From the NCBI RefSeq assembly GCF_022352055.1, contig NZ_JAKRWM010000001.1:744001-808000 (forward strand): a stretch of 64,000 bases of DNA, in the 5' to 3' direction. This document shows positions 26,351-34,986 of this stretch, piece by piece (the first letter of the stretch is position 1; the number at the start of each line of letters is the position of its first letter). The DNA comes from Cohnella mopanensis. GTDB lineage: Bacteria; Bacillota; Bacilli; Paenibacillales; Paenibacillaceae. The position numbers and the translations under genes were made by a program. Under the pieces are notes generated by a model, which did no database searches, was not told where the DNA came from, and saw only the letters and a list, made by a program, of their open reading frames with translations.

Positions 26351-28205
26351 TAACGTGCTGCGCAATAAGCGCACGTATGCCGCGTATTTTCTAAGCAGCG
26401 CATTCTCCGTTATGGTGTTTTTCGTCTATGCCGTATTCGCTTTTCATCCCGACCTTGTGAGTGGGAAAGTTCATAAGAATATTGCCTCGGGCATGCATTT
26501 TGCGGAAGTGCTCATCTACGTGTTTTCTTTCTTCTTCGTGCTGTATTCCATGAGCGCGTTCTTGAAGACGAGGAAAAAAGAATTCGGATTAATGGTTATG
26601 CTCGGGATGACCAATACACAGCTTAGGACGATGGTCTTCCTCGAAAACATCTTAATCGGATTGTTCTCGACGGTGTCCGGTATCGTCATGGGACTGGTTA
26701 TGGCCAAGATCATGCTGCTTACGGCCGAGAACTTCCTGCAATTAGACCAAGCTTTACCGTTTTACTTGCCTACAGAGGCGCTAATCTTGACATTCGTCGC
26801 TTTCATAGCGTTGTTCGTCTTGATCTCCTTGTTCACAGTTGTAATCCTGAGGACCAACAAACTCATTGACCTGATCAAAGGCAACGCAGTACCTAAAAGT
26901 GATCCCAAATCTTCAGCGGTATTAGCGTGGATAGCGATCTTGCTCTTAGGAATCGGGTACGCGATTGCGTTGCTCGTAAAGGGAATATTCGTATTTTATG
27001 CCATGGTTCCAGTCACTCTGATGGTTACCGTGGGCACGTATTTCTTGTTTACTCAATCTAGCGTGTATCTCATCCATAAGAGCAGGAATAACCGGTCTTT
27101 TTTCTGGCGGGGGACGAATATGTTGTTTCTGTCGGACTTGGCATACCGGATGAAAGACAATGCCCGTACGTTCTTCATGGTCGCGATCTTATCTACGGTA
27201 GCCTTCTCGGCAATCGGTTCATTGGTCGGGTTCAAGACGATGTCGAAGGAGCTATTGTTGGAAGAAAATCCGTTCGCCTTCGAGTACACGGCTTATGAGA
27301 GCGATAGCGAGAAGGTCCGACATGACGTGAATTCGATCGAGAGCGCTTTGAAAGAGGGAAACATCCTGTATGACCGGCTGCATGCAACGATGGCGGAACA
27401 GCAGGTGAAAGGTTCACGCGAGGGAGTATTTGTCGTTAAAGCATCGGAGTTTAATGCGATAGCGGAAGCGGCCGGTGAACAAACCGTTGATCTGAGCGAC
27501 AATCAATCGATGATGATCTATTACACGAATTCGATCGCTAGCGCCAAGACCGCTGAAGCGGTAAAGACTCAACTTGCGAATAATGATATTGAGCTCAATC
27601 CAATCGGCAGTCTTCCTTCCGTAACTTTACCTAATTACGGTCATTACTATGTCGTCACCGATGACTTGTATAACAAGCTTGACCATGGGAAATTGCGCGA
27701 GTTTTATGCCTTCGACGTCGCTAAGACGAAAGGAACGAAAGAGATAGGAGAGAAGCTAACGAAACAATTTTCGAAGGAAAACAACCGCTTCTTTTCTCTT
27801 GCTTACGAATTGTATCTGATGAATCAGCAGTACGGCGTTGTGTTGTTTATCGGATTATTCATCGGAGCAGTATTCTTCGTCGCTTCGGGAAGCTTCCTAT
27901 ACTTCAGGCTTTATGCGGATTTGCCCGATGACAAACGTAAATTTGCCGCTATTACGAAACTCGGGTTAACCGGCAAGGAATTGTCCGTTATTTTGACCAA
28001 GCAGCTCATTATTTTATTCTTCGTGCCGATTGCCGTTGCGACGGTGCACGGGGCGGTTGCACTGACATCTTTGCAACATATGTTCGGCTATTCGCTGATG
28101 AAACAATCCTTTATGGTGCTAGGAACGTTCGTACTCGTGCAGTTCATTTATTTCATATTCATTCGAGCACGGTATGTTAAACAGGTTGGAGCAAGAACGA
28201 TATAA
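26325..28205 (+). CDS. BceB-like ABC transporter permease
   Basis: 626 residues from ATG 26325 (GGGAGG eight bases upstream; an ATG at 26319 is possible). Ten membrane segments expected, with a large extracellular domain of about 200 residues between segments 7 and 8 (roughly residues 305-510), the peptide-recognition feature of BceB proteins. FtsX-like core TRKKEFGLMVMLGMTNTQLRTMVFLEN near residue 80. Terminator follows. Confidence 0.9.
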   Translation: MTFRQFAFNNVLRNKRTYAAYFLSSAFSVMVFFVYAVFAFHPDLVSGKVHKNIASGMHFAEVLIYVFSFFFVLYSMSAFLKTRKKEFGLMVMLGMTNTQLRTMVFLENILIGLFSTVSGIVMGLVMAKIMLLTAENFLQLDQALPFYLPTEALILTFVAFIALFVLISLFTVVILRTNKLIDLIKGNAVPKSDPKSSAVLAWIAILLLGIGYAIALLVKGIFVFYAMVPVTLMVTVGTYFLFTQSSVYLIHKSRNNRSFFWRGTNMLFLSDLAYRMKDNARTFFMVAILSTVAFSAIGSLVGFKTMSKELLLEENPFAFEYTAYESDSEKVRHDVNSIESALKEGNILYDRLHATMAEQQVKGSREGVFVVKASEFNAIAEAAGEQTVDLSDNQSMMIYYTNSIASAKTAEAVKTQLANNDIELNPIGSLPSVTLPNYGHYYVVTDDLYNKLDHGKLREFYAFDVAKTKGTKEIGEKLTKQFSKENNRFFSLAYELYLMNQQYGVVLFIGLFIGAVFFVASGSFLYFRLYADLPDDKRKFAAITKLGLTGKELSVILTKQLIILFFVPIAVATVHGAVALTSLQHMFGYSLMKQSFMVLGTFVLVQFIYFIFIRARYVKQVGARTI

Positions 28206-28244
28206 AATGGAGATATAAACATAAACAATATTATGTAAACTTAT

Positions 28245-28273
28245 TAACCACCAATTCGTTTGGTGGTTTTTTC
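28245..28273 (+). terminator. Terminator of the Bce operon
   Basis: AACCACCAA-TTCG-TTTGGTGGTT, then TTTT. Confidence 0.9.
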
Positions 28274-28387
28274 GCTTAACTCCGTTCGTAATTCTCAAAT
28301 GGAAAAAAGCAGGAGAAAACCGCGGGGTTGTCGAATAATACTGATTCGTGTCGCCCATAACAACGAACAGTAGAAGGAGTAGCCATC

Positions 28388-29671
28388 ATGTTTTGCAGTA
28401 ATTGTGGAAATCAAATCAGTGAACATAGCAAGTTCTGCAACCATTGCGGAGTGGCTGTACCCGATGCTTCAACGCAAGGGAACGAGCCAGCTATCGTAGA
28501 ATCAGCCGCTGCGGCCGAAGTGCTTCAGCAACCGCAATCCGACGGATTGCAACCGATCGTCATGAGGAACAAGTCGCCAGCTCAGCCTGACGAAGAGATC
28601 ATCACGCCTATGGCCAAGACAAATAAGCTTCGTCCGATTCATTGGATTATGCCTTTAGCTTGCTTAGTCGTCTCGGTAGCTTTGATAACCGGGTTGTACT
28701 TCTACCATAAGAACATTAATCGAAACGTAGAAAACCTGCTGCAGGAAGGCGAAAAAATGGCTTTGGAAGGCAAATGGAGCGAAGGCCTGGAGTCGATCGA
28801 AACCGCACTAAAGAAAAGACCGGACCATCCTGTTCTTTTGAAGGATCAGGCTGTGCTCACCGAGGCGATTTCCTTTGAAAAGCAGCTGATCGAATCCGAG
28901 CAGCAGTCGAAACAGATGAAATATGATCAGGCCACTAAGACGATTCATACGCTTAAAGAACAATTGAATTCGCGAACGGGTCCCTTAATCGATCAGCTTA
29001 ATGAACGAGCAGGCAAGCAGGAAGAACTTATCGTTGTCTCGCAGATTAATCAAAAACTATCTGCTACCGATAAACTTGATGAATTATTCCCTTTATTTAA
29101 TGCCATTAAGGAGTACCGAAGCGACGAAGCAACGAAGACGAACAAGGCTATTAAAGCCAAAATCTTCGAACGAGTACATGAGAAGGCCATGTCCGAATTA
29201 AAAGCGAACAACTTCAATCTCGCCTTGACCACGGTTGAAGAAGGTTTGAAGCTAGATGATAGTAATAAGAAAATGGTAGAGCTCAAACAAACGATAGAAA
29301 CCAAGAAGAAAAAATTCGAGCAAGACGAAGCGGAGCGCATTCAGAAAGCTCGAGAAGCCGCGTCGCTCGAAGATCAGAAGAACAAAACGGATGCCGTAGA
29401 TCTTATTTTTGCCAGCGGATATTATGAAGAGGAAACTGGCAATTACAACGTGGAAATCAACGTTAAGAATGTCGCGACACGCCCGATAAGCAGCGTACTT
29501 ATCTATTATGATCTATTGGACGAATACGGCGATGTCGTGGATAGCAGCTCAGCTTATGTTCTACCTGATAATCTGGATGTCGGGAAATCGGGTACCGCAT
29601 ACAATTATCACTATTCTGACGGAAGCATCTCCTCCGTCCAAGTCACTTATTTCGAGTGGTACATTAATTAA
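28388..29671 (+). CDS. Membrane-anchored zinc-ribbon protein with FxLYD-like C-terminus
   Basis: 427 residues. N-terminal zinc ribbon CxxC-x10-CxxC (C3, C6, C17, C20). A disordered linker leads to one membrane helix (about residues 78-100). An extracellular helical region (110-330) includes TPR-like stretches (EGKWSEGLESIETALKKRPDHP and KANNFNLALTTVEEGLKLDDSN). The C-terminal ~90 residues resemble an FxLYD domain (VEINVKNVATRPISSVLIYYDLLDEYGDVVDS). Function unknown. It lies 22 bases before a secreted protease gene and is probably co-transcribed with it. Confidence 0.75.
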   Translation: MFCSNCGNQISEHSKFCNHCGVAVPDASTQGNEPAIVESAAAAEVLQQPQSDGLQPIVMRNKSPAQPDEEIITPMAKTNKLRPIHWIMPLACLVVSVALITGLYFYHKNINRNVENLLQEGEKMALEGKWSEGLESIETALKKRPDHPVLLKDQAVLTEAISFEKQLIESEQQSKQMKYDQATKTIHTLKEQLNSRTGPLIDQLNERAGKQEELIVVSQINQKLSATDKLDELFPLFNAIKEYRSDEATKTNKAIKAKIFERVHEKAMSELKANNFNLALTTVEEGLKLDDSNKKMVELKQTIETKKKKFEQDEAERIQKAREAASLEDQKNKTDAVDLIFASGYYEEETGNYNVEINVKNVATRPISSVLIYYDLLDEYGDVVDSSSAYVLPDNLDVGKSGTAYNYHYSDGSISSVQVTYFEWYIN

Positions 29672-29693
29672 GGATGAAGGGCTGAATCATCGG

Positions 29694-30836
29694 ATGAAAA
29701 CTATAATCGCGGGTGTCGTTTCCCTATGTCTACTCGCAGGCGGAGCATTTACCGCCTATCAATTAAACGATCGCTGGAATGATCCGGTCGTATTGGCGGA
29801 ATCCAAGCTCAGCGTACCAGGAGACGCCTCCATTAAAGCGAACGAAACGAAAGATTTGAAGGAAACGATCAGAGAAAGCCAGAAAAGAGTCGTTTCTATT
29901 CAAGTAACGTATCCTGAGGGAACGGCAATAGGCTCCGGATTCCTCTATAATGACCTAGGCGATGTCGTTACGAACGCACACGTCGTAAATGGCGGGGTCA
30001 ATATTAAAGTAAAGAGCAGCGACACGAGCATTCATCCTGGCAAAGTGATCGGCATGAACGAGGAGAAAGACGTCGCCGTCGTGCGCGTCGAGGCATTAGC
30101 CGGGAAAGAGCCGTTAGCGTACGACAAAGATACGAAAGCCGAAGTAGGCGACGAGGTGATGGCTTTCGGAAGTCCGTTGGGCTTAGAAAATACCGTCACA
30201 ACCGGTATCATCAGCGGCGTGGATCGAGACTTCGATCTTGAAGAGACCAAATACCGCGGCGTTTATCAGATCTCGGCACCGATCACTCATGGCAACAGCG
30301 GCGGTCCGCTCATCATGAAAAGCACGGGAAAAGTCATCGGGATCAATTCGGCAGGCGAAGAGATCGGTACGATCGGATATGCCATTCCATACCACCAAGT
30401 AGCCGACATGATAGAAAACTGGAGCGCGCATCCGGACAAGAAACTTGCCGATTCTTCTTCGAGCGATGAAGCCGGTTCTGCTGAAGGCTATACGAAAGAA
30501 TTGATGGAAGATAATGCTAAATATTTGATCACTTACTTCTATGAAAGTTTAAACGGACTGGACTACGTAACAGCTTACAGCTTACTTGGAAGCGATTGGC
30601 AGTCTAAAACGACTTATGATAAATTCCGTGAAGGATACCTAAATACAATTAGCGTAGCAGTTACAAGCGTGAGCGTTAATTCATCATCCAGCGAATCCGC
30701 GGAGGTAACCGCGCTCATTGAAGCATGGGAAAACAAAGACGGCGTTCGCGTACTCAGCAACTACAAATCTACGTACATCATTAGACCAGAAAACGGAACA
30801 CTGAAAATCATCTCGGGCAAAGGCAAGAAACTATAA
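29694..30836 (+). CDS. Trypsin-like serine protease (HtrA/Deg-like, no PDZ domain)
   Basis: 380 residues. Signal peptide or anchor at residues 1-22. Protease domain about 55-265 with the full triad: H96 in TNAHVV, D126 in DVAVVRV, S202 in GNSGGPL. Instead of PDZ repeats it has a C-terminal ~110-residue domain (YESLNGLDYVTAYSLLGSDWQ) resembling an NTF2-like fold. The ATG has a weak, distant ribosome site (GAAGGG, 12 bases). Likely acts outside the membrane, perhaps on or with the zinc-ribbon protein. Confidence 0.83.
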   Translation: MKTIIAGVVSLCLLAGGAFTAYQLNDRWNDPVVLAESKLSVPGDASIKANETKDLKETIRESQKRVVSIQVTYPEGTAIGSGFLYNDLGDVVTNAHVVNGGVNIKVKSSDTSIHPGKVIGMNEEKDVAVVRVEALAGKEPLAYDKDTKAEVGDEVMAFGSPLGLENTVTTGIISGVDRDFDLEETKYRGVYQISAPITHGNSGGPLIMKSTGKVIGINSAGEEIGTIGYAIPYHQVADMIENWSAHPDKKLADSSSSDEAGSAEGYTKELMEDNAKYLITYFYESLNGLDYVTAYSLLGSDWQSKTTYDKFREGYLNTISVAVTSVSVNSSSSESAEVTALIEAWENKDGVRVLSNYKSTYIIRPENGTLKIISGKGKKL

Positions 30837-30848
30837 TGGCTGTTTAAA

Positions 30849-30880
30849 CAAAAAAAGCGGCAGAGATGCCGTTTTTTTGT
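30849..30880 (+). terminator. Terminator after the protease gene
   Basis: AAAAAGCGGC-AGAGAT-GCCGTTTTTTT, one bulged G. Confidence 0.8.
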
Positions 30881-31154
30881 TTATCTGAATTCAATTGGGC
30901 GATGTGAGCATAATAGATGAAGTTTTGCTTAGGAAACTTCATCGTGCTTTACTTATTGCTATACTTTTTCACAAAACCCGTATTTTATACATATGTCATT
31001 AAAGCGTCATTGTCCCTTATAATCAGAGCAATCTTATATATTGTCGGGTGGATCAATTATCTTTTGTCATTACACCAACCAAAATAGATATTAATAACCT
31101 AACTATAGCTGACTTTTTAGCCGCACTTCAGAACCCATATCAAACCAGAGATTG

Positions 31155-31192
31155 AACAAAACCACCGCCCGCTATTGGGCGGTGGTTTTGTT
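31155..31192. terminator. Orphan 16-pair terminator-like hairpin
   Basis: AACAAAACCACCGCCC-GCTATT-GGGCGGTGGTTTTGTT. No gene ends just before it on either strand, so it may belong to a lost gene. Confidence 0.5.
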
Positions 31193-31445
31193 TAGAGTAA
31201 TGGTCAAGAACTTGCATCTAAAAAATCAAATACTCAGCGCTGCAAATGATTCACTACTCGATGGTGATCCCCCTATCTCATCGCACTCTTAACTGTCGTT
31301 TACCAACTGCCTGGGGGTCAATTATCAATACAAATTTCTTATTCTCACCACATTAGAAGGTATTTGGATAATAATGTTGTAATTACTTTATTGCGTTAAA
31401 CTGCCACGATCATGCCGACAGACTCGTTATGGTTAATCGAGATCG

Positions 31446-31582
31446 GTAATCGGTACACAATCTTGGCTTTAAGCGGCAATCGGTATAGATTCTTGACATT
31501 AGTTTTTGTCAAGAATCTATACCGATTAAATAAAAAAACCGCGATTTACGCGGGTTGGAATCAGTACATATTCTTGACATCC
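31446..31582 (+). repeat. Repeat A, copy 1 (21-pair hairpin element)
   Basis: A 21-pair perfect stem (31478-31498 with 31507-31527; key ends AATCGGTATAG and CTATACCGATT) with an 8-base loop is followed by a short second hairpin ACCGCG-ATTTA-CGCGGGT and a tail GTACATATTCTTGACATCCGACA. A related AATCGGTACACAATCTTGGC precedes the first stem. Copy 2 lies at 33986-34098 in the same orientation. Confidence 0.75.
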
Positions 31583-31799
31583 GACAAATCTGCCCTTTAT
31601 GTCTAACGACATAAATGTGCAGATATAAACGACACAAATGCTGGGACATTCTCCTTCTTCCTCTACGTTCGCAATAATGAATCTAAAATAAATAAACAGT
31701 CCTGACTTTAGCTTCAAGTTCAAGACTGTCAATTGGAAATTAGTTTTAATCTTTGATTAACTAAAAGGTAACCTACAACTATATTTTGCAGTCTAACAT

Positions 31800-31919
31800 A
31801 CAATGTCCCTACATTTGTGCATTTTGTCACGACAAAAAAACGGGACAAAAAAACAAAAAAGCTTGATTTCTCAAGCTTCTGTGCGTTCAGTTATGTCCCC
31901 ACTTTTGTGTCCTTAGACA
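31800..31919 (+). repeat. Repeat B, copy 1
   Basis: About 120 bases beginning CAATGTCCCTACATTTGTGC and ending TATGTCCCCACTTTTGTG plus TCCTTAGACA. The two ends are direct variants of each other. A small hairpin AAGCTTGA-TTTC-TCAAGCTT lies inside. Copy 2 is at 36879-36982. Confidence 0.7.
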
Positions 31920-31930
31920 GCCCTTTAGCT

Positions 31931-31996
31931 CAACAGGCTGCCGATATTATCGGCAGCCTGTTGTCGTGGAGCTATCCGTTCTCCGTTAGTTTAGTC
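31931..31996 (+). repeat. Repeat C element, copy at 31.9 kb
   Basis: A 15-pair perfect hairpin (CAACAGGCTGCCGAT-ATT-ATCGGCAGCCTGTTG) followed by GAGCTATCC and CTCCGTTAGTTTAGT. The same layout, hairpin then GTGCTAT and CCGTTAGTTxAAT, recurs at 42.5, 45.6 and 50.7 kb. Confidence 0.6.
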
Positions 31997-32039
31997 AAGG
32001 ATGCTACGAAAAAACTATATATTTCGATTTTCATATTTC

Positions 32040-32945
32040 CTATTTGATATCATTTTGACTTAAAAATTTCATTAAATCATTACTCAGCTGCACAATTTCA
32101 TTTTTAGCATTATTCGCATAATCCGGCAACATCATATCCCTAACCATTTTAGTTCGTAGCCATGTCATAAAGAAAAGATCCAAAAATAAGTTTGGAAATT
32201 TAAGCAACATTTTAAGCATTGGTGGATTAATTGAAACGCCAGCTTTTTGTATTGCCTTTAGATACGTTTTTAAATTGACTGTTATTTTGCGTGCCGTCTT
32301 TCTGGTTCTGGCTGTTTTTATGTCAATTATCTTATTCTCAGAATACAAAACGCTCATCATGGCAATGTCTGATACGGAATGTGTGATTAGATACGCTTGC
32401 ATATCCTTTTTTATAACGTAGGGAAGCTTTGCTGTTTTAAATATTTTTGCGAGGTTTTCTATGCGTTCTGTCACTACACCATTAATTTCTCCAAATGCAG
32501 TTGCCACTATAATCTTTGGTAGAAATCGAGCATGCAATACTCCATCTTTAATCTGTCCGCCGAAGCCGGGAAAAGCTGGTAAAAGTCTATCCCCTACGAT
32601 ATCCAGCCACGAAGAAAATCCAATTGAATTATTAGTCATCGTAACTATATTCTTGCTTTGATTATCTTTTAGCGCTAACAACGCTGATTCGGACCGATCA
32701 TAACGAACGGTAACGAAAATAAAATCGTATACATCGTCATTTTCGAGCGTATCAATGACATTCACTTGTATCGATTTAACCGTACCTTTTTCCTTATATT
32801 GCAGACCATTTTCTCTTAATGATTTAAATCTATTAGAACGTGCAAACAGGGTAACGTTAAACCCTGCTTCAATTAGCTTAATTGCGTACATGCTCCCGAT
32901 GACACCTGCACCAAAAATTAAAATTCTATCTTGTTTTTCTGACAT
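32040..32945 (-). CDS. Ketopantoate reductase (ApbA/PanE) family oxidoreductase
   Basis: 301 residues from ATG 32945 (AGGGGTGG upstream; a GTG at 32954 overlaps that site). N-terminal Rossmann fold: RILIFGAGVIGSMYAIKLIEAGFNVTLFARSNR, then DFIFVTVRYD and TMTNNSIGF. The C-terminal helical domain diverges from true PanE, so pantothenate synthesis is not assured; many such paralogues have unknown substrates. AT-rich compared with the core genes. A TetR gene is divergent and a palindrome sits between them. Confidence 0.75.
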   Translation of the reverse strand: MSEKQDRILIFGAGVIGSMYAIKLIEAGFNVTLFARSNRFKSLRENGLQYKEKGTVKSIQVNVIDTLENDDVYDFIFVTVRYDRSESALLALKDNQSKNIVTMTNNSIGFSSWLDIVGDRLLPAFPGFGGQIKDGVLHARFLPKIIVATAFGEINGVVTERIENLAKIFKTAKLPYVIKKDMQAYLITHSVSDIAMMSVLYSENKIIDIKTARTRKTARKITVNLKTYLKAIQKAGVSINPPMLKMLLKFPNLFLDLFFMTWLRTKMVRDMMLPDYANNAKNEIVQLSNDLMKFLSQNDIK

Positions 32946-32987
32946 TATAACCACCCCTACTTATTAACAGTTTCTTTTGATTATCAG

Positions 32988-32999
32988 ACAACATGTTGT
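32988..32999. promoter_or_regulatory. Candidate TetR operator
   Basis: ACAACATGTTGT is a perfect 12-base palindrome in the divergent promoter region, 43 bases before the reductase start. A TGATCA pair around 33015-33045 is a weaker second candidate. Confidence 0.55.
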
Positions 33000-33093
33000 A
33001 TGATGTGATCATAAATCATTATTATTCCTTGATCAACCATCAGTTTTTTATGATTTGTCGGATGATATACTTATTCGCTAGTAGGAGGAAAAC

Positions 33094-33645
33094 ATGAAGA
33101 AGCAACCCCAAATAACGGATAAAACAAGACAAAAGTTTATAGAAGTTTTTTGTGAGTTATATAGCCAAAAGCCGATTGAGAAAATTTCGGTTCAGGAAAT
33201 TGCGAATAAGTCAGGATATAACCGCAGCACCTTTTATCAATACTTTACTGACATTTACGAATTGTTAGACTCTGTTGAAAATGACTTATTGAATGAAATG
33301 AAAAAAGAATTGGCGAATAAAGAGCTATCGATGCATATGGTTCAAGATACACTCTATTGTCTGGACAAAAGAGAACATCTCCTGGTTCTTAATGCCCTTT
33401 TGGGTGATTATGGAGGTACCCGTTTTTTAAAACGCTTAAAAGAAGAAATCACTTTGGATCAATTAGAATTAAACGTTCCGCAAAACCATTCCTTAACGCC
33501 ATACTTAATTGAGTTTTACCTGACAACTTCCCTTTCTTTATTTCGTCTTTGGCTCCAGCGACAAAAGGATTTATCGTCAGAAGAGTTTTTCAAGTTAGTG
33601 GACAACCTATATTCAAGAGGGATTACGCCCTATTTTAAAGAATGA
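33094..33645 (+). CDS. TetR-family transcriptional regulator
   Basis: 183 residues. HTH typical of TetR: FIEVFCELYSQKPIEKISVQEIANKSGYNRSTFYQYFTDIYELL. The C-terminal part is a helical ligand or dimer domain of the TetR_C type. TAGGAGGAAA precedes the ATG. Very probably represses itself and the divergent reductase gene via the ACAACATGTTGT palindrome. Confidence 0.82.
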   Translation: MKKQPQITDKTRQKFIEVFCELYSQKPIEKISVQEIANKSGYNRSTFYQYFTDIYELLDSVENDLLNEMKKELANKELSMHMVQDTLYCLDKREHLLVLNALLGDYGGTRFLKRLKEEITLDQLELNVPQNHSLTPYLIEFYLTTSLSLFRLWLQRQKDLSSEEFFKLVDNLYSRGITPYFKE

Positions 33646-33890
33646 GTCTGTCATTCAAACCTAATCCAACGGTGACGAACGCATCCCCCGCTATGAGAGC
33701 TCGCGATCGATCTTCGTAAAGCGAAATGTGGCCTGGAGTATGGCCTTTTGAATGAATCCATCTCCAGCCCGACATTTCGGGAACACTCCCGTTGACGGAC
33801 AATGTATCCAAGTATGGACGAATACCGATTGGTTCACTGGGAAACCAAGGGATGCAACGCCGAGAAATCGAATGCTACTATAAAAGGAGG
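33638..33890 (-). pseudogene. Remnant of an MBL-fold metallohydrolase gene
   Basis: On the minus strand a frame without a start reads FPSEPIGIRPYLDTL, GSVPEMSGWRWIHSKGHTPGHIS and ALIAGDAFVTV. This is the middle of a metallo-beta-lactamase-fold hydrolase (GHTPGH and GDA motifs). The first strand with HxHxDH and the C-terminal part are missing and the frame ends within the TetR gene. The 80-residue open frame at the same place is in another register and is not real. Confidence 0.65.
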
Positions 33891-33985
33891 TTAACGTCCT
33901 CCGTTGCTCTTTATCAATGTCTTCGGTTAACAAGGCATAATACTAGGCAGTACAGCGCCTAATCCGATGGAGCTCATGAACACAA

Positions 33986-34098
33986 GCGGCAATCGGTATA
34001 TATTCTTGACACCGGTTTTTGTCAAGAATATATACCGATAAAAAGAAAAACCCGCGATTTACGCGGGCTTGAATCGGTACACATTCTTGACATCCGAC
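33986..34098 (+). repeat. Repeat A, copy 2 (20-pair hairpin element)
   Basis: Same layout as copy 1: stem 33992-34011 with 34020-34039, 8-base loop, then ACCCGCG-ATTTA-CGCGGG hairpin and GTACACATTCTTGACATCCGACA. One stem pair is changed on both sides compared with copy 1 (G-C at 31488/31517 becomes T-A at 34001/34030), keeping the stem intact. Confidence 0.75.
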
Positions 34099-34322
34099 AT
34101 ATATATTTCCCATTCCATAACTAGGAGCCATCATTTTTGGCGTCTTACACCTAAAAATAAATAACCGATTCCCTCTTTTTTAAAACAGAATTAACCATAA
34201 AATTATAGTTTCAGTCCGATGGTATCCTCTTGTCTATGATTCAAGCCACCACTTTCAATCCTATAATAAAATACTTATAAATCCCACTATAGCCAAACGG
34301 CCAAAGTGGATATAATCTTACT

Positions 34323-34835
34323 CTAAATTACTGGAGGTAGCGCTCCGTACTCTGCCCACTGCTCTTTTGTCGGGCCGTAAAGATCCGGCACATGAAGGCC
34401 TGCCTGACGCATCAGGACTGTCATCTGACCACGATGATGAATCTCATGCTTTACGAGAATATCCAGCATTAAGCCGTTTGGCCATTGATCACCATACATA
34501 TCGCTCATGATAAGCAGATTCTCATCTTTCCAACTGGACTGTATAGCATCAAGGAGCGCTTGTGAGGTCCTCTTATAGACTAACGCGATGTCTGCTGCCG
34601 AAGCTGGCACCGGCATATCTTCGCCCGGTCCTTCGAAAGACAGTCCCGTCCGAGATGGCATTTCGTGCAACGTCTGTACAAGGTGCCATGCAACACGTCC
34701 AAGCGTTCTATGATCGCTTGTTATCTGTTGGCCAAGAGACTCGTCGGTCAGCATCTCCAGTGTCCGCATTGTTGCTTCCGTTTCATTCTGCCAAGTTGCG
34801 GCAAAATCTTTAATGTATTTATATATATCCAACAT
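34323..34835 (-). CDS. DinB-family protein
   Basis: 170 residues forming a four-helix DinB/YfiT-like bundle with metal-binding histidines: H in GRVAWHLVQT (about 49), and HEIHHRGQM (about 130-134). Family members are thiol-dependent or metal-dependent transferases and damage- or stress-related proteins; function here unknown. The ATG abuts an AAAAGGAG sequence; the adjoining TTG codon three bases on has little more spacing, so the exact start is uncertain. Confidence 0.8.
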   Translation of the reverse strand: MLDIYKYIKDFAATWQNETEATMRTLEMLTDESLGQQITSDHRTLGRVAWHLVQTLHEMPSRTGLSFEGPGEDMPVPASAADIALVYKRTSQALLDAIQSSWKDENLLIMSDMYGDQWPNGLMLDILVKHEIHHRGQMTVLMRQAGLHVPDLYGPTKEQWAEYGALPPVI

Positions 34836-34986
34836 CTCCTTTTTGTAATGGAATCAAGTTTATTATACCGAACACTAGTTCGCAAGTAAATATTTATATT
34901 TACTTAAACTACCACTACCGGATGCGTCGGCTTACCTGTTTCGTACGCGGAAACTTGTTGGCAAATGTTACTGGGGACTGGAAATA

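Larger units (their letters stand above)
30881..32039. other. Gene-free 1.16-kb repeat-rich region
   Basis: No credible gene. Contents: a hairpin GATGAAGTTT/AAACTTCATC at 30914-30941; AT-rich DNA; a 16-pair perfect hairpin at 31155-31192; a copy of the hairpin repeat called A here (31446-31582); an inverted, decayed trace of repeat B (31598-31650); a repeat B copy (31800-31919); and a repeat C element (31931-31996). Confidence 0.7.

Noticed and set aside
31446-31582. Repeat A considered as a short CRISPR array because AATCGGTA...TTCTTGAC occurs three times
   Set aside because: The intervals are unequal, include the complementary arm of a hairpin and recur almost unchanged at the second locus, so they are not spacers.
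31412-31606. Short frames inside repeat A (also 33943-34134 and 50789-50986)
   Set aside because: They arise from the hairpin repeat itself and do not keep the same frame between copies.
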